Shown here in pieces: positions 17,967-26,199 of a DNA stretch of 64,000 bases. Location: positions 986,001 to 1,050,000 of the forward strand of contig NZ_CP012332.1 in the NCBI RefSeq assembly GCF_001263175.1, given 5' to 3'. This DNA comes from Vulgatibacter incomptus (GTDB taxonomy: Bacteria; Myxococcota; Myxococcia; Myxococcales; Vulgatibacteraceae). The translations under genes were made by a program, and so were the position numbers. How positions within the stretch are numbered: the stretch's first letter is position 1; each line of letters starts with the position of its first letter. The notes under the pieces were generated by a model. It ran no database searches. It was given only the letters and a program-made list of their open reading frames with translations, and was not told the origin of the DNA.

Positions 17967-19379
17967 CTCGCCGGAGCCCTCCTCGGCGGGGCGCTCCTCG
18001 GCCGGGGTCGGCCCTTCGGAGGGAGTCGGCTCCTCCCCGCCCGTGAAGGCGGAGAAGGGCTTGAAGGTGAGCTTCTCGCCGCCGGCGGCCTTCGGCGCGC
18101 CCTCGGCGCGCTTCAGGATCTTCGGGCCGCGACGCTCCTCGCCCTCGCGCAAGGGCCTCTCGCCCTCGGCCGCGACGGGCTCGGCGGCGGCGGGCTCCCG
18201 CGGCTCCCTCTCTCGCGCCTCCCTCTCACGAGGCGGACGCTCGCGGCGGGGACGCTCCGCCTGCGCGCCACCAGCGGCACGGCGAGGGCCCTCGCCGCCC
18301 TCGGGGGCGGGTTCCCGCTTCTGCTTTTCCTTCGGCTTCTCCTGGGGCGCCTCGGGGCCACCCTTGCGCTTGCCGAGGCCCTTGGCGGGGGCACCCCGCT
18401 TGCGGCCGCCCTCGGTGGGGGCCGGCGCCTTCCAGACGAGGCGCTCGTGGGCCTTCTGCGGCTCGGCCCACCGCTGGCCGGGGCTGCGCGCCATCTGCCC
18501 GAGCATGGCGTTCACCCGGCTGTCGATCTCGTCGAGAGCGTGGACCAGGAAGGCCTCGAGGGTCATCGGGAGCTTGGGCGAGCCGTACTCGAGGCGGCCG
18601 TGGTGTGCGAGCACCATGTGCACCAGGTGAAGCTCGAGCTCCTTGGGGAAGCCGGTGATCGCCCGGGCGCGCTCGGCGATCCACGTGGCCGTCATCACCA
18701 GGTGGCCGATCAGGCGCCCCTCATCCGTATATCCCGTGGCGCCCTTGTCGTAGGAGAGCTCGGAGACCTTGCCGATATCGTGGAGGAAGGCGCCCGCGAT
18801 CAGGAGATCGCGATCCGCCATCGGATACTGGTCCGCCAGGCGGCCTGCCAGCCGCACGCAGGAGAGGATGTGCTCGAGAAGACCCCCCGGGTAGGCATGG
18901 TGGATCTCCTTCGCCGCCGGCGCGCGGCGCAGCTTCGAGGCGATCCCTGGATCGTCGACGAACGAGAGGAGGAGGGCGCGGACGTGCGGATCCGAGACCC
19001 GGTGCAGCTCTCCGCGGAGCGCCTGGAACGCCCCGTCCCGCTCGGCCGCGGGGGCCTCCACGGCCGGCGCCTCGAAGGCGAAGTCGGCCGGGTCGAGCTC
19101 GGCCAGGGATTTTTCAATCTTCTCGACCGTTAGCTGCGGGCGACCCTGGAAGGAGCCGACCTGTCCACCGACCTCCACCCGATCTCCCGCCTCGAAGGCG
19201 CCCAGAACCTCGTCGGTGGTGTTCCACACCCGCGCGTCGAGCTGGCCGGTCTTGTCCTGGAGCAGGAGCTTGAGGAAGACCTTTCCATTCTTCCCGGTGG
19301 CCTGCTGCTTGCGCGCCACGAGGAAGACGCCTTCCGCTCGACGGCCCGCCTCGACGTCCTTGACCCACAGCCTGTCCAT
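17949..19379 (-). CDS. OB-fold/HD-domain protein, YhaM-type 3'-5' exoribonuclease-like
   Basis: The 476-aa protein has an N-terminal OB (tRNA-anti type) domain (about residues 5-95, with KLLLQDKTGQLDARVW and GDRVEVGGQVGSFQGRPQL), then an HD domain (about residues 150-310). The HD domain contains the YhaM-like HAYPGGLLEHILSC, the HD pair in AFLHDIGKVSELSYD and VLAHHGRLEYGSPK. This architecture is that of YhaM, a single-strand-specific RNA/DNA exonuclease. The last 165 residues or so form a highly charged Lys/Arg/Glu/Pro tail, probably disordered and possibly nucleic-acid binding; this is absent from short Firmicute YhaM. The gene is divergent from the START-domain gene. Confidence 0.9.
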   Translation of the reverse strand: MDRLWVKDVEAGRRAEGVFLVARKQQATGKNGKVFLKLLLQDKTGQLDARVWNTTDEVLGAFEAGDRVEVGGQVGSFQGRPQLTVEKIEKSLAELDPADFAFEAPAVEAPAAERDGAFQALRGELHRVSDPHVRALLLSFVDDPGIASKLRRAPAAKEIHHAYPGGLLEHILSCVRLAGRLADQYPMADRDLLIAGAFLHDIGKVSELSYDKGATGYTDEGRLIGHLVMTATWIAERARAITGFPKELELHLVHMVLAHHGRLEYGSPKLPMTLEAFLVHALDEIDSRVNAMLGQMARSPGQRWAEPQKAHERLVWKAPAPTEGGRKRGAPAKGLGKRKGGPEAPQEKPKEKQKREPAPEGGEGPRRAAGGAQAERPRRERPPREREAREREPREPAAAEPVAAEGERPLREGEERRGPKILKRAEGAPKAAGGEKLTFKPFSAFTGGEEPTPSEGPTPAEERPAEEGSGELPQAE

Positions 19380-19495
19380 TCACCGCTCCGCTCGTGGAGA
19401 AGCCGGCATGCCGTCCGCCGGCTCGCAATCGAACCGGGCAAACTAGCAGACGGCTCCCGCGGGAACAACGCGCGAGATCGCCGGCTGGAGCCACC

Positions 19496-20137
19496 ATGAA
19501 AGCGTCCCACCTGCTCCCCATCGCCCTGATCGCCCTCGCTCCCTTCGCCGCCCACGCGGCCGACGAATGGAGGATGGTCTCCGACTCCGGGGGCCTGAAG
19601 GTCTCGACCCGCGACGTGGCGGGCAGCGTCCCCGAGATGCGCGTGGAGGGGCGGATCGACGCCCCGCCCGAGCGCGTGTTGGCCGTGCTCGCCGACGTCG
19701 ACGCCTATTCCGAGACCATGCCGCACACCGAGGAATCACGCATGGTGAAGCGCGAAGGAAACACGATCTGGATGTATTCGGTCGTCGATCCGCCGCTGGC
19801 CAGCCGCCGCGACTACTGCGTGAAGATCACGCTCTCCGAGAAGGGGGACGGGATCCTCGCGACGACTTGGATCCCCGACAACGAGGTCGCCCCGCCGCAG
19901 AAGTCCGGGACGGTACGCGTGAAGGTGAACGACGGCGGCTGGACGCTCGTGCCCGCGGACGATGGCAGGGCGACCTACGCCGTCTACCGCCTGCACGTCG
20001 ATCCGGGCGGGAACCTCCCGAAGTGGATCGTGAACAAGGCGAACCGCACCTCGGTGCCGGACGCGTTCAAGGCCGTGCGCAAAGCCGCGACCTCGAAGCG
20101 CTACGAGAACGCCCTCAATCCGATGAACGCGGGGTAG
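19496..20137 (+). CDS. START/SRPBCC lipid-binding-type exported protein
   Basis: The 213-aa protein has a clear Sec signal peptide (LLPIALIALAPFAAHA), then a START-like domain covering the rest. The family pattern is evident in GGLKVSTRDV, IDAPPERVLAVLADVDAY and PLASRRDYCVK, with a final helix ending the cavity. START domains hold lipids or other hydrophobic ligands; here the domain would act in the periplasm. The ATG at 19496 follows a GGAG about 8 bases upstream. It is monocistronic, with a hairpin downstream and convergent to a small membrane-protein gene. Confidence 0.88.
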   Translation: MKASHLLPIALIALAPFAAHAADEWRMVSDSGGLKVSTRDVAGSVPEMRVEGRIDAPPERVLAVLADVDAYSETMPHTEESRMVKREGNTIWMYSVVDPPLASRRDYCVKITLSEKGDGILATTWIPDNEVAPPQKSGTVRVKVNDGGWTLVPADDGRATYAVYRLHVDPGGNLPKWIVNKANRTSVPDAFKAVRKAATSKRYENALNPMNAG

Positions 20138-20147
20138 GGGAGAGACA

Positions 20148-20173
20148 CGTCGCGCGGCCAAAGCCGCGCGACG
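20148..20173. terminator. Bidirectional hairpin between convergent genes
   Basis: An 11-bp perfect stem (CGTCGCGCGGC with its complement) and a CAAA loop begin 10 bases after the START-gene stop and end 5 bases before the stop of the minus-strand 90-aa gene. No T-run is present. Confidence 0.6.
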
Positions 20174-20178
20174 CGTCG

Positions 20179-20451
20179 TCACATCCTCGCGAGGATCGCC
20201 GCGATCGCGCCGATGACGCCGAGCAGGGCCGTCACGAGGAAGACGGTCTTGAAGCGCCGCGTGTCGTGGCGCTCGGCCCGCATCATCGAGGCGTATTCCG
20301 GCACGTCGCGCAGCCTGCGCCACCGCTGCTGATCGTCCCGGCGGATCTCGTCGTCGGGATCGAGGAACCGCTGCCGGAAGAGCATGATCACGTGAGAGCC
20401 GTCGGGCACCGTGAGCTCCTGCCCACCCTTCGAGCGGATGTGGTATTTCAC
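20179..20451 (-). CDS. Small protein with C-terminal membrane segment (90 aa), function unknown
   Basis: The GTG start at 20451 has GAGGGG about 6 bases upstream. Residues 1-65 are polar and charged, with MKYHIRSKGGQELTVPDGSH and a Tyr/Arg-rich stretch. Residues 67-88 form a single transmembrane helix (TVFLVTALLGVIGAIAAILA), so the bulk probably faces the cytoplasm. It begins 26 bp after the FAD-dependent oxidoreductase gene on the same strand and is probably its operon partner. I do not recognise a named family. Confidence 0.7.
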   Translation of the reverse strand: MKYHIRSKGGQELTVPDGSHVIMLFRQRFLDPDDEIRRDDQQRWRRLRDVPEYASMMRAERHDTRRFKTVFLVTALLGVIGAIAAILARM

Positions 20452-20477
20452 GCTCTACCCCTCACGCGCCGTATCGC

Positions 20478-22073
20478 TCACGAGCACTCTGCAGCGATGG
20501 CGTCCGCGATCCGGAGGCCGTCGACCGCAGCCGAGACGATACCGCCGGCGTAGCCGACGCCTTCCCCGCAAGGATAGAGACCCGGCGCGCTCAGCGCCTG
20601 GAAGTCGTCCCCTCGGACGATCCGCAGCGGCGCGCTCGTGCGGCCCTCGAAGGCGATCAGCGTCGCGTCCTCGGTCACGTATCCGCGCATCTTGCGGTCG
20701 AAGCCCCTGAGGGCCGTCTTCAACGTTGCCGTCACGTGGGCGGGGAGGAAGCCGGAGAGGTCGGCGTGGGTGAGGCCGGGGCGATAGGTCGTCTTTCCGG
20801 GGGCCGTCCCCAGCCTTCCGCGCAGGTAGTCGGTGAGCCGCTGGGCCGGCGCCCGGTAGCCGCCGCCGCCGAGCTCGTAGGCGACCCGCTCCCACTTGCG
20901 CTGGAACCGCAGCCCGGAGAGGGCATCGCGGCCGTGTCCGTCCCGCTCGAAGTCGTCGAGCCCCACCGCGACCACGATCCCCGAGTTGGCGAAGTGGGCG
21001 TTTCGGTACGAGTTGCTCATCCCGTTCACGCAGAGGAGCTCGGGCTCGGTGGGCGTAGGCACCACGATCCCGCCCGGGCACATGCAGAAGGAGAAGACGC
21101 CCCGGGGCTTGCCCTCGCAGATCGGGTTCTCGGCGAGTCGGTAGTCGGCCGGCGGGAGCCGGGGGTGGCCAGCCGCGTTTCCGTACTGGATCGAGTCGAT
21201 CAAGGTCTGCGGGTGCTCGGCCCGGAAGCCCACGGCGAAGGGCTTTGCCTCGAGCACGTAGCCCTGCTCGTGGAAGCTCTCGTAGAGCTCGCGGGCGGAG
21301 TTGCCCGGCGCGAGGATCACCCGGTCGGAGAGGAGCTCCGTCCCGTCGGAGAGGCGCACGCCCCGCGTCCGGCCGCTCGAGTCGCGCAGGATGTCGTCGA
21401 CCCGCGCGCCGAAGCGCACCTCGCAGCCCTGGGCCTCGAGCCACTCCCGGAGGCCGGTGACCGCGCCGGGGAGGAGGTCCGAGCCGATGTGCGGCTTGGC
21501 GTCGGTGAGGATGCCGTCGGGCGCTCCGAAGCGGGCAAAGGTCTCGATCACCTTCCGCACCGCCGGGTGCGTGACGCGGGTGGTGAGCTTCCCGTCGGTG
21601 TACGCGCCTGCGCCGCCCTCGCCGAAGTTCATGTTCGACTCGGGGTCGAGGCGGCCCTCGCGGCCCATCACGGCGACGTCGCGCCGGCGCGGGCTAATCG
21701 GCTTGCCGCGCTCGAGGAGCAGGGTGGGGATCTGCCGCTCCATCAGGCCCAGGGCGGCAAAGAGGCCGGCGGGGCCAGTGCCTACGACGATGGGCCGCAC
21801 CTCCGGTCGCCTGGCGACCTTGGGAGGAGGCGGATCGTCCGGCGAGAGCTGGACGTCGCCGCCGAGGACGACGTCGGTGCCGTCGGGCACCTCTACGTCC
21901 ACCACGAAGAGGAAACGGGGGTGGCCCTTCTTGCGACAGTCGAGCGACTTGCGCACCACGCGGGGAGCGCCGACGAGACCCGGAGGGAGCTGCGCCGTGG
22001 ACGCCGCCCGTTCGTGGAGAAGGGTCTCGTCCTCGTCGAGCCAGAGGGAGAGGTTGCTGATTCGAAGCCGCAT
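20478..22073 (-). CDS. FAD-dependent oxidoreductase (COG2509-type, uncharacterised dehydrogenase)
   Basis: The 531-aa protein is a predicted cytosolic flavoprotein. An N-terminal ferredoxin-like domain (residues 1-90, RKSLDCRKKGHPRFLFVVDV) precedes the dinucleotide-binding motif VVGTGPAGLFAALGL at about residue 98. Later motifs are FGEGGAGAYTDGKLTTRV, ILAPGNSARELYE and a C-terminal LYPCGEGVGYAGGI that closes the FAD site. This is the pattern of the widespread COG2509 family, whose substrate is not established. The ATG at 22073 is chosen because the N-terminal domain begins there. A 67-aa gene lies 92 bp upstream and a 90-aa gene 26 bp downstream, probably one unit. Confidence 0.9.
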   Translation of the reverse strand: MRLRISNLSLWLDEDETLLHERAASTAQLPPGLVGAPRVVRKSLDCRKKGHPRFLFVVDVEVPDGTDVVLGGDVQLSPDDPPPPKVARRPEVRPIVVGTGPAGLFAALGLMERQIPTLLLERGKPISPRRRDVAVMGREGRLDPESNMNFGEGGAGAYTDGKLTTRVTHPAVRKVIETFARFGAPDGILTDAKPHIGSDLLPGAVTGLREWLEAQGCEVRFGARVDDILRDSSGRTRGVRLSDGTELLSDRVILAPGNSARELYESFHEQGYVLEAKPFAVGFRAEHPQTLIDSIQYGNAAGHPRLPPADYRLAENPICEGKPRGVFSFCMCPGGIVVPTPTEPELLCVNGMSNSYRNAHFANSGIVVAVGLDDFERDGHGRDALSGLRFQRKWERVAYELGGGGYRAPAQRLTDYLRGRLGTAPGKTTYRPGLTHADLSGFLPAHVTATLKTALRGFDRKMRGYVTEDATLIAFEGRTSAPLRIVRGDDFQALSAPGLYPCGEGVGYAGGIVSAAVDGLRIADAIAAECS

Positions 22074-22165
22074 ACCGCCTACCGAACAGAGGAAGGCGGG
22101 CGTTATATCCGAAAAGGAGCGAAGGCGAGCGGGGACGGGCGATTCGGAGCGCCCGGGCCGTCTCC

Positions 22166-22369
22166 TCAGGCCTCGGGGTCGGTGTCCTCGCCCCTGAGCT
22201 CCTGCGTGACCAGCTCGAGGAGCTCGCTGGACGCCGCGAGGATCTCCCGGGGCGCGAAGCCTGCGTCGCGGAGCTCGCGGTAGAACGAGCGGGCGAGGAT
22301 CTTGGGGCCATTGGCTCCGGAGAGCCTCAAGCCGTTCCTCTTCGCTTCGACCATCTTCTCGGGGACCAT
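22166..22369 (-). CDS. Small helical protein of 67 aa, function unknown
   Basis: The ATG at 22369 has AAGGAG 8 bases upstream, which decides the start. The short protein reads as two or three helices: VEAKRNGLRLSGANGPKIL, ARSFYRELRDAGF, then PREILAASSELLELVTQEL, ending in an acidic tail. It resembles small conserved proteins of myxobacterial-type genomes that I cannot name. It is transcribed towards the FAD oxidoreductase gene and may share its transcript; the shared upstream region also serves gap on the other strand. Confidence 0.65.
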   Translation of the reverse strand: MVPEKMVEAKRNGLRLSGANGPKILARSFYRELRDAGFAPREILAASSELLELVTQELRGEDTDPEA

Positions 22370-22602
22370 CGCGTCGGCTCCTTGGCCTGGGGGGCGGCCT
22401 GTTGATCGTCGGGGCGAAGGTCGCCCACGGTACCCAATGGATCGGTGGTGCCGGGGCCGGTAGCAAGTTCGGGGCCAATATTCCCCATTCTTGGCAACCT
22501 GAGTAATTTCAGCGGCTTGTCTAGCCATGGCCACCCCGGACGGAGGGCGTGGTGCGTCCTCCTCTGCGCAGCCCGGGCTGCGAAGCGCCTGCGGGGGCGC
22601 GA

Positions 22603-22625
22603 ATGGGAGTGCGCAGTACTCCCAT
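22603..22625. promoter_or_regulatory. Inverted repeat upstream of the gap promoter
   Basis: ATGGGAGT (22603-22610) and ACTCCCAT (22618-22625) form a perfect 8-bp dyad separated by 7 bases. The dyad is centred about 70 bp upstream of the predicted -35 element, a plausible operator or activator site. Confidence 0.4.
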
Positions 22626-22684
22626 GTCCGACGGGAGCGATCGATCCTTCCCAGGCCAGGCGATCGCGCGTGCAATGGTTGTCC

Positions 22685-22713
22685 TTGACCGCAAGGGGTC
22701 CCGCACCTATGTA
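22685..22713 (+). promoter_or_regulatory. Predicted sigma-70 promoter of gap-pgk-tpiA
   Basis: TTGACC (22685-22690), a 17-base spacer and TATGTA (22708-22713) closely fit the -35/-10 consensus. Transcription would begin near 22720, leaving a leader of about 70 bases before the gap ATG. Confidence 0.6.
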
Positions 22714-22790
22714 CGCGCCCTCGGCAGGTATCGTCTGCGAGGGAGCGCCGCGGTGGTGCGGCGCCATTCTTTGCGAAAGGTAGGCGAGCG

Positions 22791-23792
22791 ATGAAGTTTG
22801 CCATCAATGGCTTCGGTCGAATCGGCCGCTGCGTGCTGCGGGCAGCGCTGGCGCGCAACGAGAAGGACGTCGAGATCGTCGGAATCAACGACCTCGACTC
22901 CCCCGCGACCCTCGCCCACCTGTTCAAGTACGACTCGGTCCACGGGATCTTCCCCGGCGAGGTGAAGGCCACCGAGCGCTCGATCGTGATCGACGGCAAG
23001 GAGATCCCCATCTCGGCCATCCGCGAGCCCGAGAAGCTCCCCTGGAAGGAGCTCGGCGTCGAGACGGTGTTCGAGTGCACCGGGCGTTTCACCGACCGTG
23101 AGGCCGCCGCGAAGCACCAGACCGCCGGCGCCCGGAAGGTGCTCATTTCGGCCCCCGCCAAGAACCCGGACATCACCCTCTGCTACGGGATCAATCACGA
23201 CCAGTACGATCCCGCCAAGCACCACATCTTCTCGAACGCCTCCTGCACCACGAACTGCCTCGCGCCGGTGGTCAAGGTGCTCCTCGAGACCTTCGGCGTG
23301 GAGCGTGGCCTGATGACCACGGTCCACAGCTACACCAACGACCAGAGCATCCTCGACCTGCCGCACAAGGATCTGCGCCGCGCCCGCGCCGCCGCGGTCT
23401 CGATGATCCCGACCTCCACCGGCGCAGCCAAGGCCGTGGGCGAGGTGATCCCGCAGCTCAAGGGCAAGCTCACCGGCATGTCCGTGCGCGTGCCCACGCC
23501 CAACGTCTCCCTCGTGGACTTCACCGCGGTGCTCACGAAGAAGGCCACCGTCGACGAAGTGAACGCAGCGATGAAGAAGGCCGCGGAAGGGTCGCTCAAG
23601 GGCGTGCTCCACTACTCCGAGGAGCCCCTCGTCTCCGTCGACTACAACCACTCGCCGTGGTCCTCGACGGTCGACGCGCTCTCGACCATGGTGATCGACG
23701 ACATGGTCAAGGTGCTGGCCTGGTACGACAACGAGTGGGGCTTCTCGAACCGCATGGTCGACGTCGCCCGCATGATCGCGACCAAGGGCTAG
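22791..23792 (+). CDS. gap: Glyceraldehyde-3-phosphate dehydrogenase
   Basis: This NAD-dependent glycolytic enzyme converts glyceraldehyde-3-phosphate to 1,3-bisphosphoglycerate. The 333-aa product has the normal family length. It shows the Rossmann start [18 protein letters not shown], the catalytic Cys in [11 protein letters not shown], the STGAAKAVG loop, and the C-terminal [15 protein letters not shown]. Residues after the first nucleotide-binding strand ([16 protein letters not shown]) include the Asp that usually goes with NAD rather than NADP preference. It is the first gene of a gap-pgk-tpiA operon that encodes three linked steps of lower glycolysis or gluconeogenesis. Confidence 0.98.
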   Translation: MKFAINGFGRIGRCVLRAALARNEKDVEIVGINDLDSPATLAHLFKYDSVHGIFPGEVKATERSIVIDGKEIPISAIREPEKLPWKELGVETVFECTGRFTDREAAAKHQTAGARKVLISAPAKNPDITLCYGINHDQYDPAKHHIFSNASCTTNCLAPVVKVLLETFGVERGLMTTVHSYTNDQSILDLPHKDLRRARAAAVSMIPTSTGAAKAVGEVIPQLKGKLTGMSVRVPTPNVSLVDFTAVLTKKATVDEVNAAMKKAAEGSLKGVLHYSEEPLVSVDYNHSPWSSTVDALSTMVIDDMVKVLAWYDNEWGFSNRMVDVARMIATKG

Positions 23793-23890
23793 ATTTTCAG
23801 GAAATCCGGGCGAACTCCGTTCGCCCGTCGAAACGCGAGCGGGAAGGCGGCGAATGCCCCTCCCGCTCGTTCCACGTTGGAGGAAGGTCC

Positions 23891-25075
23891 ATGGCCATCC
23901 GAACCCTCGACGAGCTGGCCCTTGCCGGCAAGCGCGTCTTCATCCGAGTCGATTTCAACGTTCCCCTCGAGGGGGGCGCCGTGTCCGACGACACCCGGAT
24001 CCGGGCAGCGCTGCCGACGATCCGCTACGCCCTCGATCAGGGCGCGAAGGTGATCCTCGCCTCCCACCTCGGGCGCCCGAAGGGCAAGGTCGAGCCGAAG
24101 TACTCGATGCTGCCCGTGGGGGAGCGCCTCCGCGAGCTGCTGCGTGACGTGGAGGTGGTCGTCGCCGACGAGTGCGTGGGCGAGGGCGTCGCCAAGGTGG
24201 TGCATGGCCTCGAGGACGGTCAGGTGCTCCTCCTCGAGAACCTGCGCTTCCATCCGGAGGAGGAGGCGAACGACGAGGACTTCGCCAGGAACCTCGCCGC
24301 CAACGCCGACGTCTGGGTGAACGACGCCTTCGGAGCGGCCCATCGGGCTCACGCCTCCACCACCGGGATGGCCAGGTTCGTGAAGGAGCGGGCGGCCGGC
24401 TTCCTCATGAAGAAGGAGCTCGACTACCTGGGCAACGCCCTCACCAGGCCCGACCGCCCGTTCGTCGCGATCCTCGGCGGCGCGAAGGTCTCGGACAAGA
24501 TCAAGGTGATCGAGAGCCTGATCCCCAGGGTGGACGCGCTCCTCATCGGCGGCGCCATGGCCTACACCTTCCTCGCCGCCCAGGAGATCCCGGTGGGCAG
24601 GAGCCTCGTCGAGAAGGACAAGATCGACCTGGCGGGCCATCTCCTGGAGGCGGCCGAGCGCAAGGGCAAGCAGCTCCTCCTCCCGCTCGATCACATCTGC
24701 GCGAAGGAGATCAAGGCGGGGGCCGAGCGCATCGAGGTGAGGGAGAAGGCGATCCCCGACGGCCTCATGGGCCTGGACATCGGCCCGAAGACGGTCGCGC
24801 TCTATCGCGAGAAAATCCGCATCGCGAAGACCGTGCTCTGGAACGGCCCGATGGGTCTCTTCGAGATCCCCGAGTTCTCGACGGGCACCTTCGCGATCGC
24901 CGAGGCCCTGGCCACGAGCGAGGCGACGTCGATCGTCGGGGGAGGCGACAGCGCCGCGGCCGTGGAGAAGGCGGGCCTCGCCGACAGGATGAGCCACGTC
25001 TCGACCGGCGGCGGCGCGTCGCTCGAGTTCCTCGAGGGGCGGGAGCTCCCGGGCGTGAAGGCGCTGGAGGTCTGA
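23891..25075 (+). CDS. pgk: Phosphoglycerate kinase
   Basis: The 394-aa enzyme transfers phosphate between 1,3-bisphosphoglycerate and ADP. The ATG at 23891 has GGAGGAAGG just upstream. Family motifs are [13 protein letters not shown] in form (here [16 protein letters not shown]), [49 protein letters not shown], and the ATP-site loop [14 protein letters not shown]. It lies 98 bp after gap and one base before the tpiA start, so it is the middle gene of the operon. Confidence 0.98.
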   Translation: MAIRTLDELALAGKRVFIRVDFNVPLEGGAVSDDTRIRAALPTIRYALDQGAKVILASHLGRPKGKVEPKYSMLPVGERLRELLRDVEVVVADECVGEGVAKVVHGLEDGQVLLLENLRFHPEEEANDEDFARNLAANADVWVNDAFGAAHRAHASTTGMARFVKERAAGFLMKKELDYLGNALTRPDRPFVAILGGAKVSDKIKVIESLIPRVDALLIGGAMAYTFLAAQEIPVGRSLVEKDKIDLAGHLLEAAERKGKQLLLPLDHICAKEIKAGAERIEVREKAIPDGLMGLDIGPKTVALYREKIRIAKTVLWNGPMGLFEIPEFSTGTFAIAEALATSEATSIVGGGDSAAAVEKAGLADRMSHVSTGGGASLEFLEGRELPGVKALEV

Positions 25076-25076
25076 G

Positions 25077-25844
25077 ATGGCGCTTCGAAACAAGTTCGTC
25101 GCCGGCAACTGGAAGATGCACCTCTCCGTGGCGGAGGGCGTCGCCCTGGTCACCGAGCTTCGCGCGCTCCTCGACGGCGTCGCCGGCGTCCGAGTCGCGG
25201 TGGCTCCGGCGTTCACGGCGATCCACCCGGTGGCCGATGCGCTCCGGGGAAGCCTGGTCGAAATCGGTGGCCAGAACGTCCATTGGGAGAAGCAGGGCGC
25301 GTTCACGGGCGAGGTCAGCCCGGAGATGCTCGTCGAGGCCGGCGCCACCTGCGCGATCGTCGGCCACTCGGAGCGTCGCCAGCTCTTCGGCGAGACCGAC
25401 GAGGGCGTGCGCAAGCGGGCACGTGCAGCCCTCGACGCGGGCCTGACGCCGATCGTCTGCGTCGGCGAGACCCTGGCCGAGCGGGACGCAGGGCGTACGT
25501 TGGAGGTCGTCGGGGCGCAGGTGAGGGCGGGCCTCGAGGGGTTCGACGCCAACGACCTCGCGAAGCTCGCGATCGCCTACGAGCCCGTCTGGGCCATCGG
25601 CACCGGCAGGACGGCCACCTCGGCTCAGGCCCAGGAGGTTCACGCCGCGATCCGGGCCATCCTTCGAGAGCTCGTCGGCGACGCCGCCGATTGCGTCCCG
25701 ATCCAGTACGGCGGTAGCGTGAAGCCGGAGAACGCGGCCGAGCTGATGGCCCAGCCGGACGTCGACGGCGCGCTCGTCGGCGGCGCATCGCTCTCGGCGG
25801 CGTCCTTCGCCGCGATCGTGCGGGCCGCCCGCGACGCGGTTTGA
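25077..25844 (+). CDS. tpiA: Triosephosphate isomerase
   Basis: The 255-aa TIM barrel interconverts dihydroxyacetone phosphate and glyceraldehyde-3-phosphate. It has AGNWKMH (catalytic Lys), [11 protein letters not shown] (catalytic His), the active-site Glu loop [11 protein letters not shown] and the phosphate-binding [13 protein letters not shown]. It starts one base after the pgk stop, so the two are translationally coupled. A strong intrinsic terminator follows 81 bases after the stop and ends the glycolytic operon. No secG follows directly; secG is found 27 kb further on, beyond the giant lipoprotein genes. Confidence 0.98.
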   Translation: MALRNKFVAGNWKMHLSVAEGVALVTELRALLDGVAGVRVAVAPAFTAIHPVADALRGSLVEIGGQNVHWEKQGAFTGEVSPEMLVEAGATCAIVGHSERRQLFGETDEGVRKRARAALDAGLTPIVCVGETLAERDAGRTLEVVGAQVRAGLEGFDANDLAKLAIAYEPVWAIGTGRTATSAQAQEVHAAIRAILRELVGDAADCVPIQYGGSVKPENAAELMAQPDVDGALVGGASLSAASFAAIVRAARDAV

Positions 25845-25901
25845 GGCGCCGGGCCGGCCATCCGGTCGGATGCCCGTAGGTTTGAGTTTCATTTGAATAT
25901 T

Positions 25902-25959
25902 GGAGACGAAGGTCTCCTTCTAACGGCCCCGGGCGCTTCACGAGCTCCCGGGGCTTTTT
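25902..25959 (+). terminator. Terminator of the gap-pgk-tpiA operon
   Basis: A strong rho-independent terminator: GCCCCGGG (25926-25933), a 13-base loop, CCCGGGGC (25947-25954), then five T. A smaller hairpin (GGAGAC / GTCTCC with a 4-base loop, 25902-25917) lies just before it. Confidence 0.9.
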
Positions 25960-26199
25960 CGTGGCCGAAGCTCCGGGCCGACGTGCGCCCGCGAGGCGCA
26001 AATTCAAAGGACTATTCGCGCTCCCATATGATTGGAGCGCCGAAGATTTGGGTGCAGAAACTACGGCGATAAACAATTATATACCATCGTAAAATCAGTC
26101 ATTCGTCCCATTGCGTGGTTGTTTCGAATCTGATTGGATTGGTTTCCAGATGTTCAGAGACCCCCGAGATTCGAACGGTTGTCCTGCAGCGAGGTGGCG
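25960..26199 (+). promoter_or_regulatory. AT-rich leader and presumed promoter of giant lipoprotein gene 1
   Basis: After the tpiA terminator the base composition drops sharply to AT-rich for about 150 bases, unlike any nearby region. It contains an inverted repeat GCGCTCC (26018-26024) / GGAGCGC (26034-26040) and TATATA and TAAAAT hexamers (26078-26095) as possible -10 elements. None has a good -35 at standard spacing. GAGGTG at 26191 is the ribosome-binding site. Confidence 0.5.

Larger units (their letters stand above)
22370..22790. other. 421-bp intergenic region between divergent units (67-aa gene and gap)
   Basis: It holds no convincing ORF. It contains a good sigma-70-type promoter for gap, an 8-bp inverted repeat (22603-22625) and a second spaced repeat GCGATCG (22637-22643) / CGATCGC (22661-22667). 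These lie upstream of the gap promoter in the position of operators or a leader for the glycolytic operon. The left part must contain the promoter of the minus-strand 67-aa gene; I see no clear consensus for it. Confidence 0.6.
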
